From Natrinema zhouii (GTDB lineage: Archaea > Halobacteriota > Halobacteria > Halobacteriales > Natrialbaceae): a stretch of DNA of 64,000 bases. Below, one piece after another: positions 17,612 through 26,231 of this stretch. The notes under the pieces were generated by a model that was not told where the DNA came from, ran no database searches, and was given only the letters and a program-made list of their open reading frames with translations. Position numbers and translations under genes: made by a program. Location of the stretch: positions 3,038,001 through 3,102,000 of the forward strand of contig NZ_CP059154.1 in NCBI RefSeq assembly GCF_013456555.2, given 5' to 3'. Position 1 is the first letter of the stretch. The number at the start of each line of letters is the position of its first letter.

Positions 17612-18685
17612 TCAATCCAGTTCTGCAGTCGCTCGCGGATCGAACTCGACAGGCGCTTCTAACGCTTCGTCCACGACCTTGTACACGGTCGCGTTCGTCT
17701 CGCCGGGCATCTTGACCAGCCCGTAGTCGGCCATCTTATCGAGATAATTCCACGCTTGCCGCCACTTAACGGGGTCGTGGCCACGTCCCTCGAAGATCGC
17801 GGCCTTGTGCTCTCGGTAGACCGTTTTCATCTCGCCCGCCGGCAGTGGGCCTCGAACCCGCACGATCTCGTAGAGGCGCTGGTGGGGCAGCGGCAACGAC
17901 CGCAGGTTCGCTTTCCGGATCTTCTGCATCGCGTGCTCGAACGAGTCGTCGACGTCCTCATCGTGGAAGTGGTCATGCCCGCGCTCAAGGGCCAGCTCCG
18001 CAGCCGAGAGCACGGACTTGATCGCCCATCGGGCAACGCCGCCGGTCTCGTCAGCGATCCGCCCGAGATGTCCGTCCTGGGTTGGATCCCCAATCAGACC
18101 GTGCTCGACGCGGGGCTCGAGGATGTCCACGAGCTCGTCGACGCCGTACTTCCGAAACTCGATTTGACTCTCACCATGGAAGTGCGGCCGGAGGTCACGA
18201 TCGACGCGGTTGAGCCACTTGACCTGCTGGTGGGCGATCGCGATGACCGAGACGCCGTCGACGGCGAACAGATCCTCGAGGACATCCAGGTCAGGGATGA
18301 CGTCGGCCTCATCGAGCACGAGGACATAGGGGTCGCCGTCGACGATCGCCTCGAGCACGTCGACAAGTTTCTCACGTGGGTGGTTTTGATGGACGAAGCT
18401 CTCACCATCGTGTTCCGTGACCGCTTCGTAGAGGATCCCGTTCCGTGTCTTGCCCGAGCATTCGATGACGGTCGACGCGAGGCCCCACCGCTGCCGGAGA
18501 TCGCGAAGCATCCAGCGCGCCGATGCAGACTTCCCGACACCGCTCGGGCCGTGGATCAACACGTCCCGCGCTCGCTGGCCGTATCCTGTCGGTTTGAGAG
18601 CCTGCGAGAGCGAGTTCAACTCCTCGTTTCGGTGGAGAATGGGCGTGGGGTAATCGTCCCGAAAGACATCCCGAGATTCAATCAT
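17612..18685 (-). CDS. Cdc6/Orc1-like AAA+ ATPase, copy 2
   Basis: A 357-residue paralogue of the protein at 14183, similar over its whole length. It keeps the Walker A GPSGVGKS, the Walker B LVLDEADVI and the winged-helix end (LRSLPLPHQRLYEIVRVRGP). Both copies are intact, so neither is obviously decayed. Differences cluster in the region after Walker A and at the C-terminus. Two initiators may recognise different origins or act for a replicon that recombined with the provirus. Confidence 0.9.
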   Translation of the reverse strand: MIESRDVFRDDYPTPILHRNEELNSLSQALKPTGYGQRARDVLIHGPSGVGKSASARWMLRDLRQRWGLASTVIECSGKTRNGILYEAVTEHDGESFVHQNHPREKLVDVLEAIVDGDPYVLVLDEADVIPDLDVLEDLFAVDGVSVIAIAHQQVKWLNRVDRDLRPHFHGESQIEFRKYGVDELVDILEPRVEHGLIGDPTQDGHLGRIADETGGVARWAIKSVLSAAELALERGHDHFHDEDVDDSFEHAMQKIRKANLRSLPLPHQRLYEIVRVRGPLPAGEMKTVYREHKAAIFEGRGHDPVKWRQAWNYLDKMADYGLVKMPGETNATVYKVVDEALEAPVEFDPRATAELD

Positions 18686-18795
18686 ACCAGACCGTTTCGA
18701 TGGGTGTCATAAAAGCCGTGATGGGCGGCGTTTCGAAACAGTGGCCGCCCCAGACTTTCCCACAGTATTTTAGATTTCAGTGATACATACTGGAC

Positions 18796-19953
18796 ATGGC
18801 ATTCACAGACCGTATTCCGTTGATGGAGTCAGGGGCGACTGGACGGAACATCGTAGTAGCGATTCTCTATTTCGTTTTACTACCGTTCGTGGTGATCGCA
18901 CTGCCGTTTTATCTGCTGTTTGCGATTGGGACGAATCGCAACGGACTCGGCGACACCGTTGCGAACTCGCCGCTGGGTGCACTCCCCGGCGTCGGTGGCG
19001 GCGGGTGGAGTGCAGGGATCGTCGTCTTCGCGATTGTTATCATCGCGCTCGGGGTGGTCGGTGCTGCTGTTCCGGATACCGAAGACCCAGGCGACGCTGG
19101 GGCTGAGCCAGAGGTCGACGGTACTGACGAGGATCCTGCCGCCGGTGACGGTGGTGGAGGCGATGGCGGTGATGGTTCTAACAGTGGCGATGGATCCGGC
19201 ACCGCGAACGACGGGTCCGGTGATAACGATCCCGACGATGGGGGTGGGGAAACAGATGGATCGTCCGGAGGAACAGACGACTCGAGCGATGGTGGGGATA
19301 ACACCGATGGAACATCTGATGGGGGCGATACCAGCGAGCCCGATAACTCAGAGCCGGCAGAGTTCCAGTCGATCCGTGAGGTTGACGACCGGTATGACTA
19401 CGAAACCGAGATGCTCGAGGGCAGCGGTCAGACAGTCACCGATGAGTTTAGCGTTGCCGGTGGACCGACTGTCTTTATCTTCGAACACAACGGCGAGTCG
19501 AACTTCATCGTGGAACTGATTAACGCCGAGACGGGCGAGGTAGAAACGATCCCCGTCAACGAGATCGGGACCACCGACGGCGCAGTAGCGGTCCCACTCG
19601 GTCCAGGTGACTACTACTTCGATGTTGATGCAGACGGCAGTTGGTCGGTAGAAGTTGCTGAGCCACTCGCTCCCCCGGAGGCTGTTGTAGACACTCCGGC
19701 AGAGGTGTCTGGGGAGGGGATGGATGTAGTCGGCCCCATCGAGACTGACGGCCGCGTTACCGTCTCCGGAGAACACAACGGCGAGGAAAACTTCATCGTT
19801 CACTTGATCGACGAGACCGCGATGGACAGATACGGCCAAACGCTGGTCTTCAATGAGATCGGTGAGTTCCAAGGAGAGACCTCAGTCAGAAATGACGGCG
19901 GTGCTTGGGTTGCCGTCGATGCCGATGGAGAGTGGACGCTCGAATTCGAGTAA
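18796..19953 (+). CDS. Membrane-anchored protein with acidic linker and two tandem beta domains
   Basis: A 385-residue protein. Two hydrophobic helices lie at about residues 17-45 and 70-92, followed by a low-complexity Asp/Gly/Ser linker (about 95-190) that would be outside the cell. Two related beta domains follow, each with a shared core: FEHNGESNFIVELINAETGE and GEHNGEENFIVHLIDETAM, each followed by a D-x-DGxW end (DVDADGSWSVE, AVDADGEWTLE). These resemble small carbohydrate- or ligand-binding sandwich domains, but no family is certain. Likely a surface-displayed accessory protein. Confidence 0.75.
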   Translation: MAFTDRIPLMESGATGRNIVVAILYFVLLPFVVIALPFYLLFAIGTNRNGLGDTVANSPLGALPGVGGGGWSAGIVVFAIVIIALGVVGAAVPDTEDPGDAGAEPEVDGTDEDPAAGDGGGGDGGDGSNSGDGSGTANDGSGDNDPDDGGGETDGSSGGTDDSSDGGDNTDGTSDGGDTSEPDNSEPAEFQSIREVDDRYDYETEMLEGSGQTVTDEFSVAGGPTVFIFEHNGESNFIVELINAETGEVETIPVNEIGTTDGAVAVPLGPGDYYFDVDADGSWSVEVAEPLAPPEAVVDTPAEVSGEGMDVVGPIETDGRVTVSGEHNGEENFIVHLIDETAMDRYGQTLVFNEIGEFQGETSVRNDGGAWVAVDADGEWTLEFE

Positions 19954-19974
19954 CCGCAAAAAGAGCCGCTGTTT

Positions 19975-20214
19975 CTACTCGGCGATCGCGCTTAGGAATG
20001 CGCCTTGGGGCTGCACTGCTTTGATCCCACAGTCGGCATCGGCCAGCGCCCGCAACACACCCGGCGGGACGCGGTCGACGTCTGGGCCCAGCACGATCTC
20101 GAGGACGCGCCGGCCGCCCTGATCACGCCGGTCGATGAGCCGGGCGTCGTGAACAGTCGGGTGCTTGGGGACGGCCTCGGCAGCCGCCTCGAGGTTGGCC
20201 GTCTGGACGCTCAT
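19975..20214 (-). CDS. Small hypothetical protein, end of second early operon
   Basis: A 79-residue protein with two beta-alpha elements (HDARLIDRRDQGGRRVLEIV; PPGVLRALADADCGIKAV) that could form a small ferredoxin-like fold. Its ATG at 20214 overlaps the stop of the zinc-ribbon gene by four bases. Last gene of the leftward operon 21529 to 19975. Confidence 0.65.
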   Translation of the reverse strand: MSVQTANLEAAAEAVPKHPTVHDARLIDRRDQGGRRVLEIVLGPDVDRVPPGVLRALADADCGIKAVQPQGAFLSAIAE

Positions 20215-20354
20215 CGTTCCCTCCGGACAGTCGTCAGGCAGCTGGGACACGTCACGACCGGGCAGTTGTGGCTGTTCGCGAGGTCGTCTTCGCCGATCCG
20301 GATCAACGCTGTCCCGCAGTCGTCGCAGTCCTCGTCGAGGACTTCCTCACTCAT
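20211..20354 (-). CDS. Small zinc-ribbon protein (47 residues)
   Basis: Leftward translation gives an acidic start (MSEEVLDEDC), the knuckles CDDCG and CPVVTCPSC, and a basic end. Overlaps on both sides (four bases downstream, eight upstream) support it as a real operon gene. Likely a small DNA- or protein-binding factor. Confidence 0.65.
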   Translation of the reverse strand: MSEEVLDEDCDDCGTALIRIGEDDLANSHNCPVVTCPSCLTTVRRER

Positions 20355-20466
20355 CGTTGCCCTCCAGGAACTCGGCGATTGCCCGGCAGCGCTCAGCGAC
20401 CTTTTCGTCGGTCAACGGCCGCTCGAACTCGACTCGCATCTCGACCGTGTCGCCGCTGGCCGCCAT
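20347..20466 (-). CDS. Very small hypothetical protein (39 residues)
   Basis: Leftward frame beginning MAASGDTVEMRVEFERPLTD and ending in an acidic helix. It overlaps the upstream gene by one base and the downstream gene by eight. No domain recognised; support is purely from operon packing and codon use. Confidence 0.55.
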   Translation of the reverse strand: MAASGDTVEMRVEFERPLTDEKVAERCRAIAEFLEGNDE

Positions 20467-20882
20467 CACGCGGTCACCTCTTCCCAGACGCCGGCGCGTT
20501 CGGCGGCCTCGGAGTGTCCCTGCAGCCAGTTACGCGCCTCATGTTTCGCGGCGTCGATATCGTCCTGGTCGTGGACGTCATCCCAGTCGTCGACGACCTC
20601 GAGCAGATCCGCAAGTGCGGCCGCGATGACCTCGTCGACGACATCGTCGATGTGGTCGTTGATCTCCTCGGCTGCACCAAAGACATCCAGTCGGCGGTCC
20701 TCGAGATCCTCGTCAGCCGAGAGTTCGTAGACGTCCTCCGCGACCGAGACGTACCGCTCGAGGTCGACCCCGTGATCATGGTGGCCCTGGACTGCCTCGT
20801 AGACGTTGTTATGGCAGATCATTGCGTCGAACGCGTTCGCGCGCTTGTGGGCGAGTTCGTTGAGTCGCTTCCGTGCCTGCAT
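20466..20882 (-). CDS. Helical acidic hypothetical protein
   Basis: A 138-residue protein predicted almost all helical and strongly acidic in its second half (DDVVDEVIAAALADLLEVVD). The start is the ATG at 20882, one base into the upstream stop. No family recognised. Confidence 0.65.
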   Translation of the reverse strand: MQARKRLNELAHKRANAFDAMICHNNVYEAVQGHHDHGVDLERYVSVAEDVYELSADEDLEDRRLDVFGAAEEINDHIDDVVDEVIAAALADLLEVVDDWDDVHDQDDIDAAKHEARNWLQGHSEAAERAGVWEEVTA

Positions 20883-21130
20883 CACCGCTCACCTCCTTCG
20901 TCGCTGCCGTCGGCACGGATCTCTGGGCCGGCGATCGCTTCGGCTTCGCAAGCGATCTGACGCTGGTGCTTGAGATCTTGTTGAGCCCGCTGTTCGCGGG
21001 CATCCGCGACGCGGGCCTGAAGTTCGCGCCGATCGACAACCTTCCCGCAGGAGTTGCATAGGCCGCGGGCATCAAGCGGCCGGGGTGCATCGCAGCGCTC
21101 GCAGCCGTTGGGATCTCTGCCGGCGATCAT
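20882..21130 (-). CDS. Zinc-finger protein with coiled helix
   Basis: An 82-residue protein with two Cys pairs near the N-terminus (CERCDAP and LCNSCGK), then a helix rich in Arg/Gln/Ala. It resembles other single zinc-ribbon proteins of haloarchaeal proviruses, often small regulators. Operon-packed with its neighbours. Confidence 0.7.
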   Translation of the reverse strand: MIAGRDPNGCERCDAPRPLDARGLCNSCGKVVDRRELQARVADAREQRAQQDLKHQRQIACEAEAIAGPEIRADGSDEGGER

Positions 21131-21133
21131 CGT

Positions 21134-21529
21134 TTACAGCACCTCCTCGAGGATGTCGTTCGCCTGGTCAGCCGCTGAGACTGGTCGTTCGGCCCAGCCA
21201 TTCTCGCCTTCGTCGCCGACCTCCTGGTCGATGAACGCGATCCAGCGCCGGAGATCGTCACCGCCCTCGCCCATCGATCCGAGCAAGATACCCTCCGTGT
21301 GCAGGATTGGGCCTCGCAGCGAGAACACCGGCACCGCACCGGAATCGTCGCGATCCGCTCGAGACTTCGTCACAACGATGCGCTCGAGTTTGCGGTCGAC
21401 GTGGTGGTGACGGCCTTTCTCGTCTTCGCCGACGTAGCCGTAGTTCCACGAGCGGCGCTCGAGAACGATGTTGTCTATCTGTGTGGTTCTATCCGAAACT
21501 TCTTCCGTGGGTGGAGTTGTAGTCGACAT
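21134..21529 (-). CDS. First gene of second early operon, hypothetical
   Basis: A 131-residue protein. The centre has strand-rich, charged sequence (GRHHHVDRKLERIVVTKSRA) and the end is helical and acidic (AADQANDILEEVL). The start at 21529 (MSTTTPPTEE) follows a GC-rich hairpin leader. Divergent from the phiH1-type repressor, so it is probably under that repressor's control. Function unknown. Confidence 0.65.
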   Translation of the reverse strand: MSTTTPPTEEVSDRTTQIDNIVLERRSWNYGYVGEDEKGRHHHVDRKLERIVVTKSRADRDDSGAVPVFSLRGPILHTEGILLGSMGEGGDDLRRWIAFIDQEVGDEGENGWAERPVSAADQANDILEEVL

Positions 21530-21746
21530 TGTCCTTGTCTGAGGACACAGGTCGGGTGCTGGAACACCCGGCCGAGAATTGTTTTCCCGGCCACCCTGCG
21601 TCTCTACTCCATAGTCTATCGGCCCCCACCATATAGTTTGTGACTCAAACTCGAATAACAAGTATGTATTAGTAGCATGTATCGGAAATTACTTTGCGAT
21701 GGCGCTCATCGGTAGGTTTGTGATGCAAGCCAGTCAATCAAATCCC
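21530..21746. promoter_or_regulatory. Divergent control region between early operon and repressor
   Basis: Leftward: a TATA-like CAAACTATATGG (plus-strand CCATATAGTTTG) lies about 110 bases upstream of the ATG, and the leader can form a hairpin CGGGTG/CACCCG around GTTCCAG. Rightward: AT-rich sequence with two GTATG/GCATGTAT-like repeats near 21663-21683. The arrangement resembles a lysogeny-control region. Confidence 0.5.
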
Positions 21747-21992
21747 ATGGCACTCGACGACGACGAGTTGCGGGATGTCGACCGGGATCTCCTTGACTAT
21801 CTGCAGGAGGGGCGCGTGACGCCAGTCTACGCTCGTGACCGAATGCTCGAGGAAGAAAAGAGAGACATCACAAGCACCTACTTAGGACAGCGTCTCCAGC
21901 GCCTCGAGGAGCACGATCACGTGAAGAATCTCTTCGACACTGGACTCTACGAGCTCGTCGAGGATCCACGCGAGGAGGTGGACGATGAGTAG
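21747..21992 (+). CDS. Winged-helix repressor-like protein (phiH1 repressor type)
   Basis: An 81-residue winged helix. The pattern LRDVDRDLLDYLQEGRVTPV, then TSTYLGQRLQRLEEHDHVKN and GLYELVEDP matches the haloarchaeal family related to the phage phiH1 repressor: helix, recognition helix with RLQRL, wing, then LYEL-x-DP. Start at the ATG at 21747, where family similarity begins; an upstream ATG at 21723 is possible. It is divergent from a leftward early operon, as expected for an immunity repressor. Confidence 0.8.
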   Translation: MALDDDELRDVDRDLLDYLQEGRVTPVYARDRMLEEEKRDITSTYLGQRLQRLEEHDHVKNLFDTGLYELVEDPREEVDDE

Positions 21993-22240
21993 GACCTAGT
22001 CCACTGACGAGCGAGCCATCGACTGGCCTCGAGGCCACGACCAAACAAACCCAGCCGACCGCGATCCCTATCCGGGCGATCTCACGCCCACGCGCAAAGA
22101 GTCGTTCCAGTCGATCGTCGACGACCTGGTGTTCGGGACGGCTGTCAGCATCCGATTCAGCCACTGCGTCAGTGTCGATCCGATCGGAAAGCGGCCGAGG
22201 ACTGGGTGGAACCGAAAGGGAGTTGGCGCTCGTGAGCGCT
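21985..22240 (+). pseudogene. Broken small gene after the repressor
   Basis: An ATG overlapping the repressor stop reads MSRT and hits TAG at codon 5; the frame then stays open with protein-like sequence (DERAIDWPRGHD, DLTPTRKESFQSIVDDL). The layout is like that of small proteins downstream of repressor genes in haloarchaeal elements. The stop, and the loss of similarity-like sequence after about 22130, suggest decay. Alternatively a downstream start could rescue translation. Confidence 0.5.
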
Positions 22241-23091
22241 CAGGTATCGGCCTCCACTTCACTCAGTTGTTTGACGAATTCTGGGTCCCGGTGGTCAGGG
22301 AACAGCGATTCAGACTCATTTAGCTCCGAGATCGTGTTCATATCTTCATTACTCAGTTCGAAATCGAAGATATCGAAGTTCTCGACGATCCGCTCCTCAT
22401 GGACTGACTTGGGGATTGCAACAATTCCTCGCTGTATCAGCCATCGAAGAACGACCTGTGCAGCCGATTTGCTATACTGCTCGCCGATCGAAACCAGCAC
22501 GTCGTTCTCGAAGAGGTTGTTCCGTCCTTCAGCGAACGGCCCCCAGGACTCGTGCTGGATCTCATGCCTGCTCAGGAACTCAGCGTCTTCTGTCCGCTGG
22601 TAGAAGGGATGTGTCTCGATCTGATTGACTGCGGGGACGACCTCATTGTGGACGATCAGGTCGATCAAGCGATCCGGGTGGAAGTTGCTAACTCCGATCG
22701 CTTGAATCTTATCTTCGTGGTAAAGGTCCTCCATTGCCTGCCATGATCCATGAACGTCACCGAAGGGCTGATGGATCAGATACAGATCCAGATAGTCCAG
22801 TCCCAGTCGATCGAGTGACCGTTCAAACGCCCGCTTCGTGCTTTCGTAGCCAGCATCCTGTATCCAGAGTTTCGTGGTGACGAACACGTTCTCTCTCGCC
22901 ACATCGCTCGTCTCGATCGCTCTGCCGACAGCCTCTTCGTTCTCATACCCGGCCGCAGTATCGATGAGACGATACCCGGTACGGAGCGCTTCGGAGACGC
23001 TTCGTTCACATACTTCGAGATCATCGATCTGATACGTACCGAATCCGAGGATCGGCATTTCCACGTCGTTGTTTAGCCTGACGGTTTCCAT
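22240..23091 (-). CDS. Aldo/keto reductase
   Basis: A 283-residue NADPH-dependent aldo/keto reductase that reduces carbonyl groups in the cytoplasm. The catalytic set is visible: Asp and Tyr in [17 protein letters not shown], Lys in VTTKLWI, His in [10 protein letters not shown]; the cofactor end is [17 protein letters not shown]. Slightly short in the middle (after [20 protein letters not shown]), where the usual AYSPL segment looks altered. Start at 23091 because [20 protein letters not shown] is the canonical N-terminus. A host-type metabolic gene inside provirus territory. Confidence 0.9.
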   Translation of the reverse strand: METVRLNNDVEMPILGFGTYQIDDLEVCERSVSEALRTGYRLIDTAAGYENEEAVGRAIETSDVARENVFVTTKLWIQDAGYESTKRAFERSLDRLGLDYLDLYLIHQPFGDVHGSWQAMEDLYHEDKIQAIGVSNFHPDRLIDLIVHNEVVPAVNQIETHPFYQRTEDAEFLSRHEIQHESWGPFAEGRNNLFENDVLVSIGEQYSKSAAQVVLRWLIQRGIVAIPKSVHEERIVENFDIFDFELSNEDMNTISELNESESLFPDHRDPEFVKQLSEVEADT

Positions 23092-23340
23092 TTCCACGTT
23101 TGAATGTAGACCGCACGCCATTTGGATTCGATGCTATTCTAAAACCCCATTTAAGTCCCTTCGCCTAGCCCGAACACCCCTCCCTAGAGCGTACCGGATA
23201 GCACCATCTGAGTAGAGACTCAGGAAGTGGTTCAAGCACGGAAATACATATCGATATGACAATACTTGCGGGGAAACAGTGATAGTCAGATAGACATTGA
23301 TTCTAGCAGATTTCGGATTCAGTAGGTCGGGAAGATACTG

Positions 23341-24018
23341 TCACGTCGAAGGGTTCGTCAGCGATGGCTGTGTCCCGATCGTCGACGTGATCAACTGGCG
23401 CTCCCCTCGGCGAAGAAGATTCGACATCGAGGGTTGAGAAATACCCATCTCCTCAGCCAAGTCGCCGGCCGTGGCCTGTCGGGGATTATCGTAGTATCCG
23501 TGAGAGATAGCGAGCGCCAGTGCCTCGTATTGCCGGTCAGTTAACCCGTACTGTGAGTGTTCATCTTGGGACAGAGAATCCTGCGTGATCGAGATAAGAT
23601 CGATCCGAATGCCATGCTCATCGCAATGATTCCGCATATTATTGAACGACTCATAATTCTGAAAAATCTTCTTTTCATACCATCCTCCCGGAATTATAGT
23701 CGTCGGTTCTATTTGAGCCTTAGCGAACCGTCCGGGAACGAACGCTTCCGAAACAATATCCTCCAGTTTGACGTCGAGCTGATAGACGTCCCTGTCGCCC
23801 TCGCGTCCAAGGGGGGTTGTCCCTACTACTTCATCGAGAGCAATGAGATCATCTTCGGTAACACCATCAGCTGGGTCGAGATGGACGACGAACACCCGAG
23901 AGTCCCCTCCATGACACAGGCCGTGTTCACACTCGAGTTGATTGGATGGTAACGATTCTGCGAAACTAACGAACGGAAGCGAGGGCGAACTGACGAGGAG
24001 TTCCGCAGTCACTGTCAT
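23341..24018 (-). CDS. HTH-10 (Bat-type) transcription regulator
   Basis: A 225-residue regulator, not a close copy of the one at 15565. The C-terminal HTH-10 domain is clear (YGLTDRQYEALALAISHGYY; DLAEEMGISQPSMSNLLRRG). The N-terminal part has the sensor-like sheet region with CHGGDSRVFVVHLDP. It lies upstream and leftward, in tandem with the aldo/keto reductase, so it may regulate that gene. The DNA is somewhat AT-rich. Confidence 0.85.
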   Translation of the reverse strand: MTVTAELLVSSPSLPFVSFAESLPSNQLECEHGLCHGGDSRVFVVHLDPADGVTEDDLIALDEVVGTTPLGREGDRDVYQLDVKLEDIVSEAFVPGRFAKAQIEPTTIIPGGWYEKKIFQNYESFNNMRNHCDEHGIRIDLISITQDSLSQDEHSQYGLTDRQYEALALAISHGYYDNPRQATAGDLAEEMGISQPSMSNLLRRGERQLITSTIGTQPSLTNPST

Positions 24019-24114
24019 AGGATGTAGGAGACGCTACTCAGACTTAATCCTCTAGATTGGTACAGCCAGTGCTGACTTATATGCGATCATATTCTAGTGT
24101 CCCTGGCCATCTAA

Positions 24115-24369
24115 TTTAAGGCCTCCCCTTCCGACTTCATTACCTATCAGTACGAACTCTACGGGCCGGAAAACGTTCGCCGTGTGAATTTTTCCGATAC
24201 AAAATCAGAATTGGTCGGTGGCGATGGCGAGGGAACCTACGAACAGAGCTTCTATTTCGACCCTGGAAATGACTGGCCAATCGGCAAGTACTTGGCGGGG
24301 GTTACCATCCGCAACGAAGTCAGTGGGGAGATCAGCGAAACCAAGACCACAACCTTTGAGTTGAGATAA
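24115..24369 (+). pseudogene. C-terminal fragment of an exported beta-sandwich protein
   Basis: An open frame from just after a TAA (24112) to the stop at 24369 has no proper start codon. It reads as the end of a beta-rich protein (YQYELYGPENVRRVNFSD; PIGKYLAGVTIRNEVSGE; TKTTTFEL). Looks truncated at its 5' end by rearrangement. Confidence 0.5.
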
Positions 24370-24621
24370 TCACACCTCGGCGAGCTCGAGCTTGACACGC
24401 CAGCGATCGTCTTGGTAGCCGGCGAACGACAGTCGCCAGTTCTGGATGAGGCACGTTCCCGACTCAAAACAGGCCACTGCTGGCGCGTCGATCGTCACCG
24501 TCTGGGAACCGCTCCTCGAGTCCCCATGGAAGTTCTTGCCGTCCGGGACGGATCGCTCGACGATCGCGTCGGGGCAGCCTGCGGTGTCCAGGCTGCCGCC
24601 GATACAGTCGGGACCACACGG
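24370..24621 (-). pseudogene. C-terminal gene fragment, copy 1 of a duplicated segment
   Basis: Leftward frame (stop at 24370, in-frame stop at 24622-24624 upstream) reading CPDAIVERSVPDGKNFHGDS, QTVTIDAPAVACFESGTC, LIQNWRLSFAGYQDDRWRV. A second copy is at 26658. Comparing the copies, most substitutions fall at the third codon position of this frame, so this strand was the coding one. It lacks an N-terminus and start. Confidence 0.6.
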
Positions 24622-24651
24622 CTACCTCCAGCTGACGAGGAGGCGATCGCC

Positions 24652-24846
24652 GTGCCGCCGGCCTCAAGCGAAGACGAGCTCGACGAGGAGCCCCACGAGG
24701 TACTCGGCGTCGCGCTCGACGCGCCGGCCGCCGCGGTGAAAGGCGCGTACCGCGGTCTCCTGAAAGAGCGCCACCCAGATCACGGTGGGACCGAAGCGGA
24801 GTTCCATCAACTCCAGAAGGCGAAAGCGGCAATGCTCGATGAATAA
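24652..24846 (+). CDS. J-domain protein, probably truncated
   Basis: The last about 50 residues form a J-domain: EVLGVALDAPAAAVKGAYRG, then LLKERHPDHGGTEAEFHQLQ with the diagnostic HPD. J-domains stimulate Hsp70 ATPase; small J-proteins are common in haloarchaeal elements. A GTG at 24652 gives a 64-residue form. The frame is open further upstream, but there it is antisense to the better supported leftward fragment, so the original N-terminus was probably lost. Confidence 0.6.
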   Translation: MPPASSEDELDEEPHEVLGVALDAPAAAVKGAYRGLLKERHPDHGGTEAEFHQLQKAKAAMLDE

Positions 24847-24961
24847 CCGATATCGGAGCTGCACGATGTAGATATGTTGCTACAATACAGGGCTATTACA
24901 GTAGAATGATCGACCCGGAAAGTAGCTCGACAGAGAATATCGCGTTTATCTTGGAGCCGTA

Positions 24962-25132
24962 TTAACTGTTCTGACGGGCGTTCTGTGCTGTCTCCAGCGC
25001 CTCGATAGGCTGATCATTTTTGAGGAGAGTGGTAACGGATTCGACAGCCTGTTCCGGAATCATCTCTTCCTCGAGATATTCTCCTACGATCATCGCCGCT
25101 TCTTCTTCTATGGGCGTTCCTTTCAGTTCCAT
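24962..25132 (-). CDS. Small helical protein, duplicated family A copy 1
   Basis: A 56-residue acidic helical protein. It shares the pattern VxxYLExEMxPxxAVExVTTxL and NDxPxEALExAxxAR with the gene at 25285, so the two are tandem paralogues. Start at the inner ATG (25132), matching the paralogue. No known domain; possibly a small regulator. Confidence 0.6.
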   Translation of the reverse strand: MELKGTPIEEEAAMIVGEYLEEEMIPEQAVESVTTLLKNDQPIEALETAQNARQNS

Positions 25133-25284
25133 CGTAGTCTTGAGGTCACCCAATACATTCCCAGTCTATGAAGCTATTGGCCATATCTAACAGTGATAAT
25201 ACATTCTTCTGAGAAGCTAGGATTGATACCCATCTCGTAACTGAGCGACTTGCGTTGCTCCGTCTCTCGGTCACGCAAATTCGG

Positions 25285-25470
25285 CTATGGGCTCAGTCGA
25301 TCGGTCTGCCGGCGGGCGTCGAGAGCGTGCTCCAATGCTTCCATGGGCTCGTCGTTCTCAAGGTAGGTAGTCACCGGTTCGACGGCCTCACTCGGGACCA
25401 TCTCAAACTCGAGATATTTGTTTACGACCGACTCTGCTTGCTCTTCCAACGATTTCCCTTGCAGTGCCAT
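25285..25470 (-). CDS. Small helical protein, duplicated family A copy 2
   Basis: A 61-residue paralogue of the gene at 24962 (LEEQAESVVNKYLEFEMVPS at the start). Each copy has its own AT-rich upstream region. The conservation of length and pattern suggests both are translated. Confidence 0.6.
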   Translation of the reverse strand: MALQGKSLEEQAESVVNKYLEFEMVPSEAVEPVTTYLENDEPMEALEHALDARRQTDRLSP

Positions 25471-25679
25471 CTTCACCACTATTGTCAGAAAAAGAATTGG
25501 TAAGTAAAGAATCTATTGGCCATAGGATTGGTTTCTAAAGGACTCTCTGATACGAGCCATGCCCTCTATAAGAGAAGGGCCGAACGATTGGAGGTAGGAT
25601 AACGACCTCAATCGCTGCAGCCCAGAAACGATAAGGGTATTCCAGAAACTCAAAGGGGACTGCGACGAACTACTCGAAG

Positions 25680-25895
25680 ATGATTGACTCAGACGGCCGT
25701 TCCACCGTTCGAATCTATGAGTGTCCATCGCCCGACAACTGCGACTTTGCGGCCGGCGGTGCGGCCGAGCTCCTCGAGCACGTCAACACCGAACACTCTG
25801 GAGAGTATCAACAGGAGGACTGGCCGGCTACCAACGTCGCCCAGGAAGAACGGCACCTGGACGAGGACGACAGCGACGAATCGCCCGACGAGTAA
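25680..25895 (+). CDS. C2H2-type zinc-finger protein
   Basis: A 71-residue protein with one C2H2-like finger: C-x5-C then, after a helix (ELLEHVNTEHSGEY), two His. Acidic C-terminal tail. Single C2H2 proteins are common in haloarchaea and their mobile elements. Rightward start at 25680 follows an AT-rich leader. Confidence 0.7.
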   Translation: MIDSDGRSTVRIYECPSPDNCDFAAGGAAELLEHVNTEHSGEYQQEDWPATNVAQEERHLDEDDSDESPDE

Positions 25896-26231
25896 ACGAG
25901 GCTTCTCTTCCGTTCAGCCGCTGGTAACATCGTTGTTACCAACATAATCAGGCAGTAGAGTTATTCAAAAACAGCCTCGAGATGATGATGACGAGGGGGA
26001 ATGAAATGGGTTCAGTCGTTGCCCGACAGAATCCGCCCGACCCGAGACATACGATCCCTCGTCTTCCGAGATCGAATCACGCTCCGACGTGAAGCCAATT
26101 GTCACGCACATCGGTCTCGGACCTTCCCCTGGCGACAGATCACCTCCAGGGGATGGGGGCTCAACGCTGGCCTCTGGCCGGCGTTTCTATGATGCGATAG
26201 TTTATATACGGAGCCGCGGCCAACGCCAGCG
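25896..26231. other. Gap with a small hairpin and a promoter
   Basis: 336 bases. GGTAACA-TCGT-TGTTACC (25923-25940) is a perfect 7-bp stem-loop shortly after the zinc-finger gene and may end its transcript. At the other end GTTTATATAC (about 26200-26209) is a good TATA box for the gene at 26232. The middle shows no gene. Confidence 0.45.
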
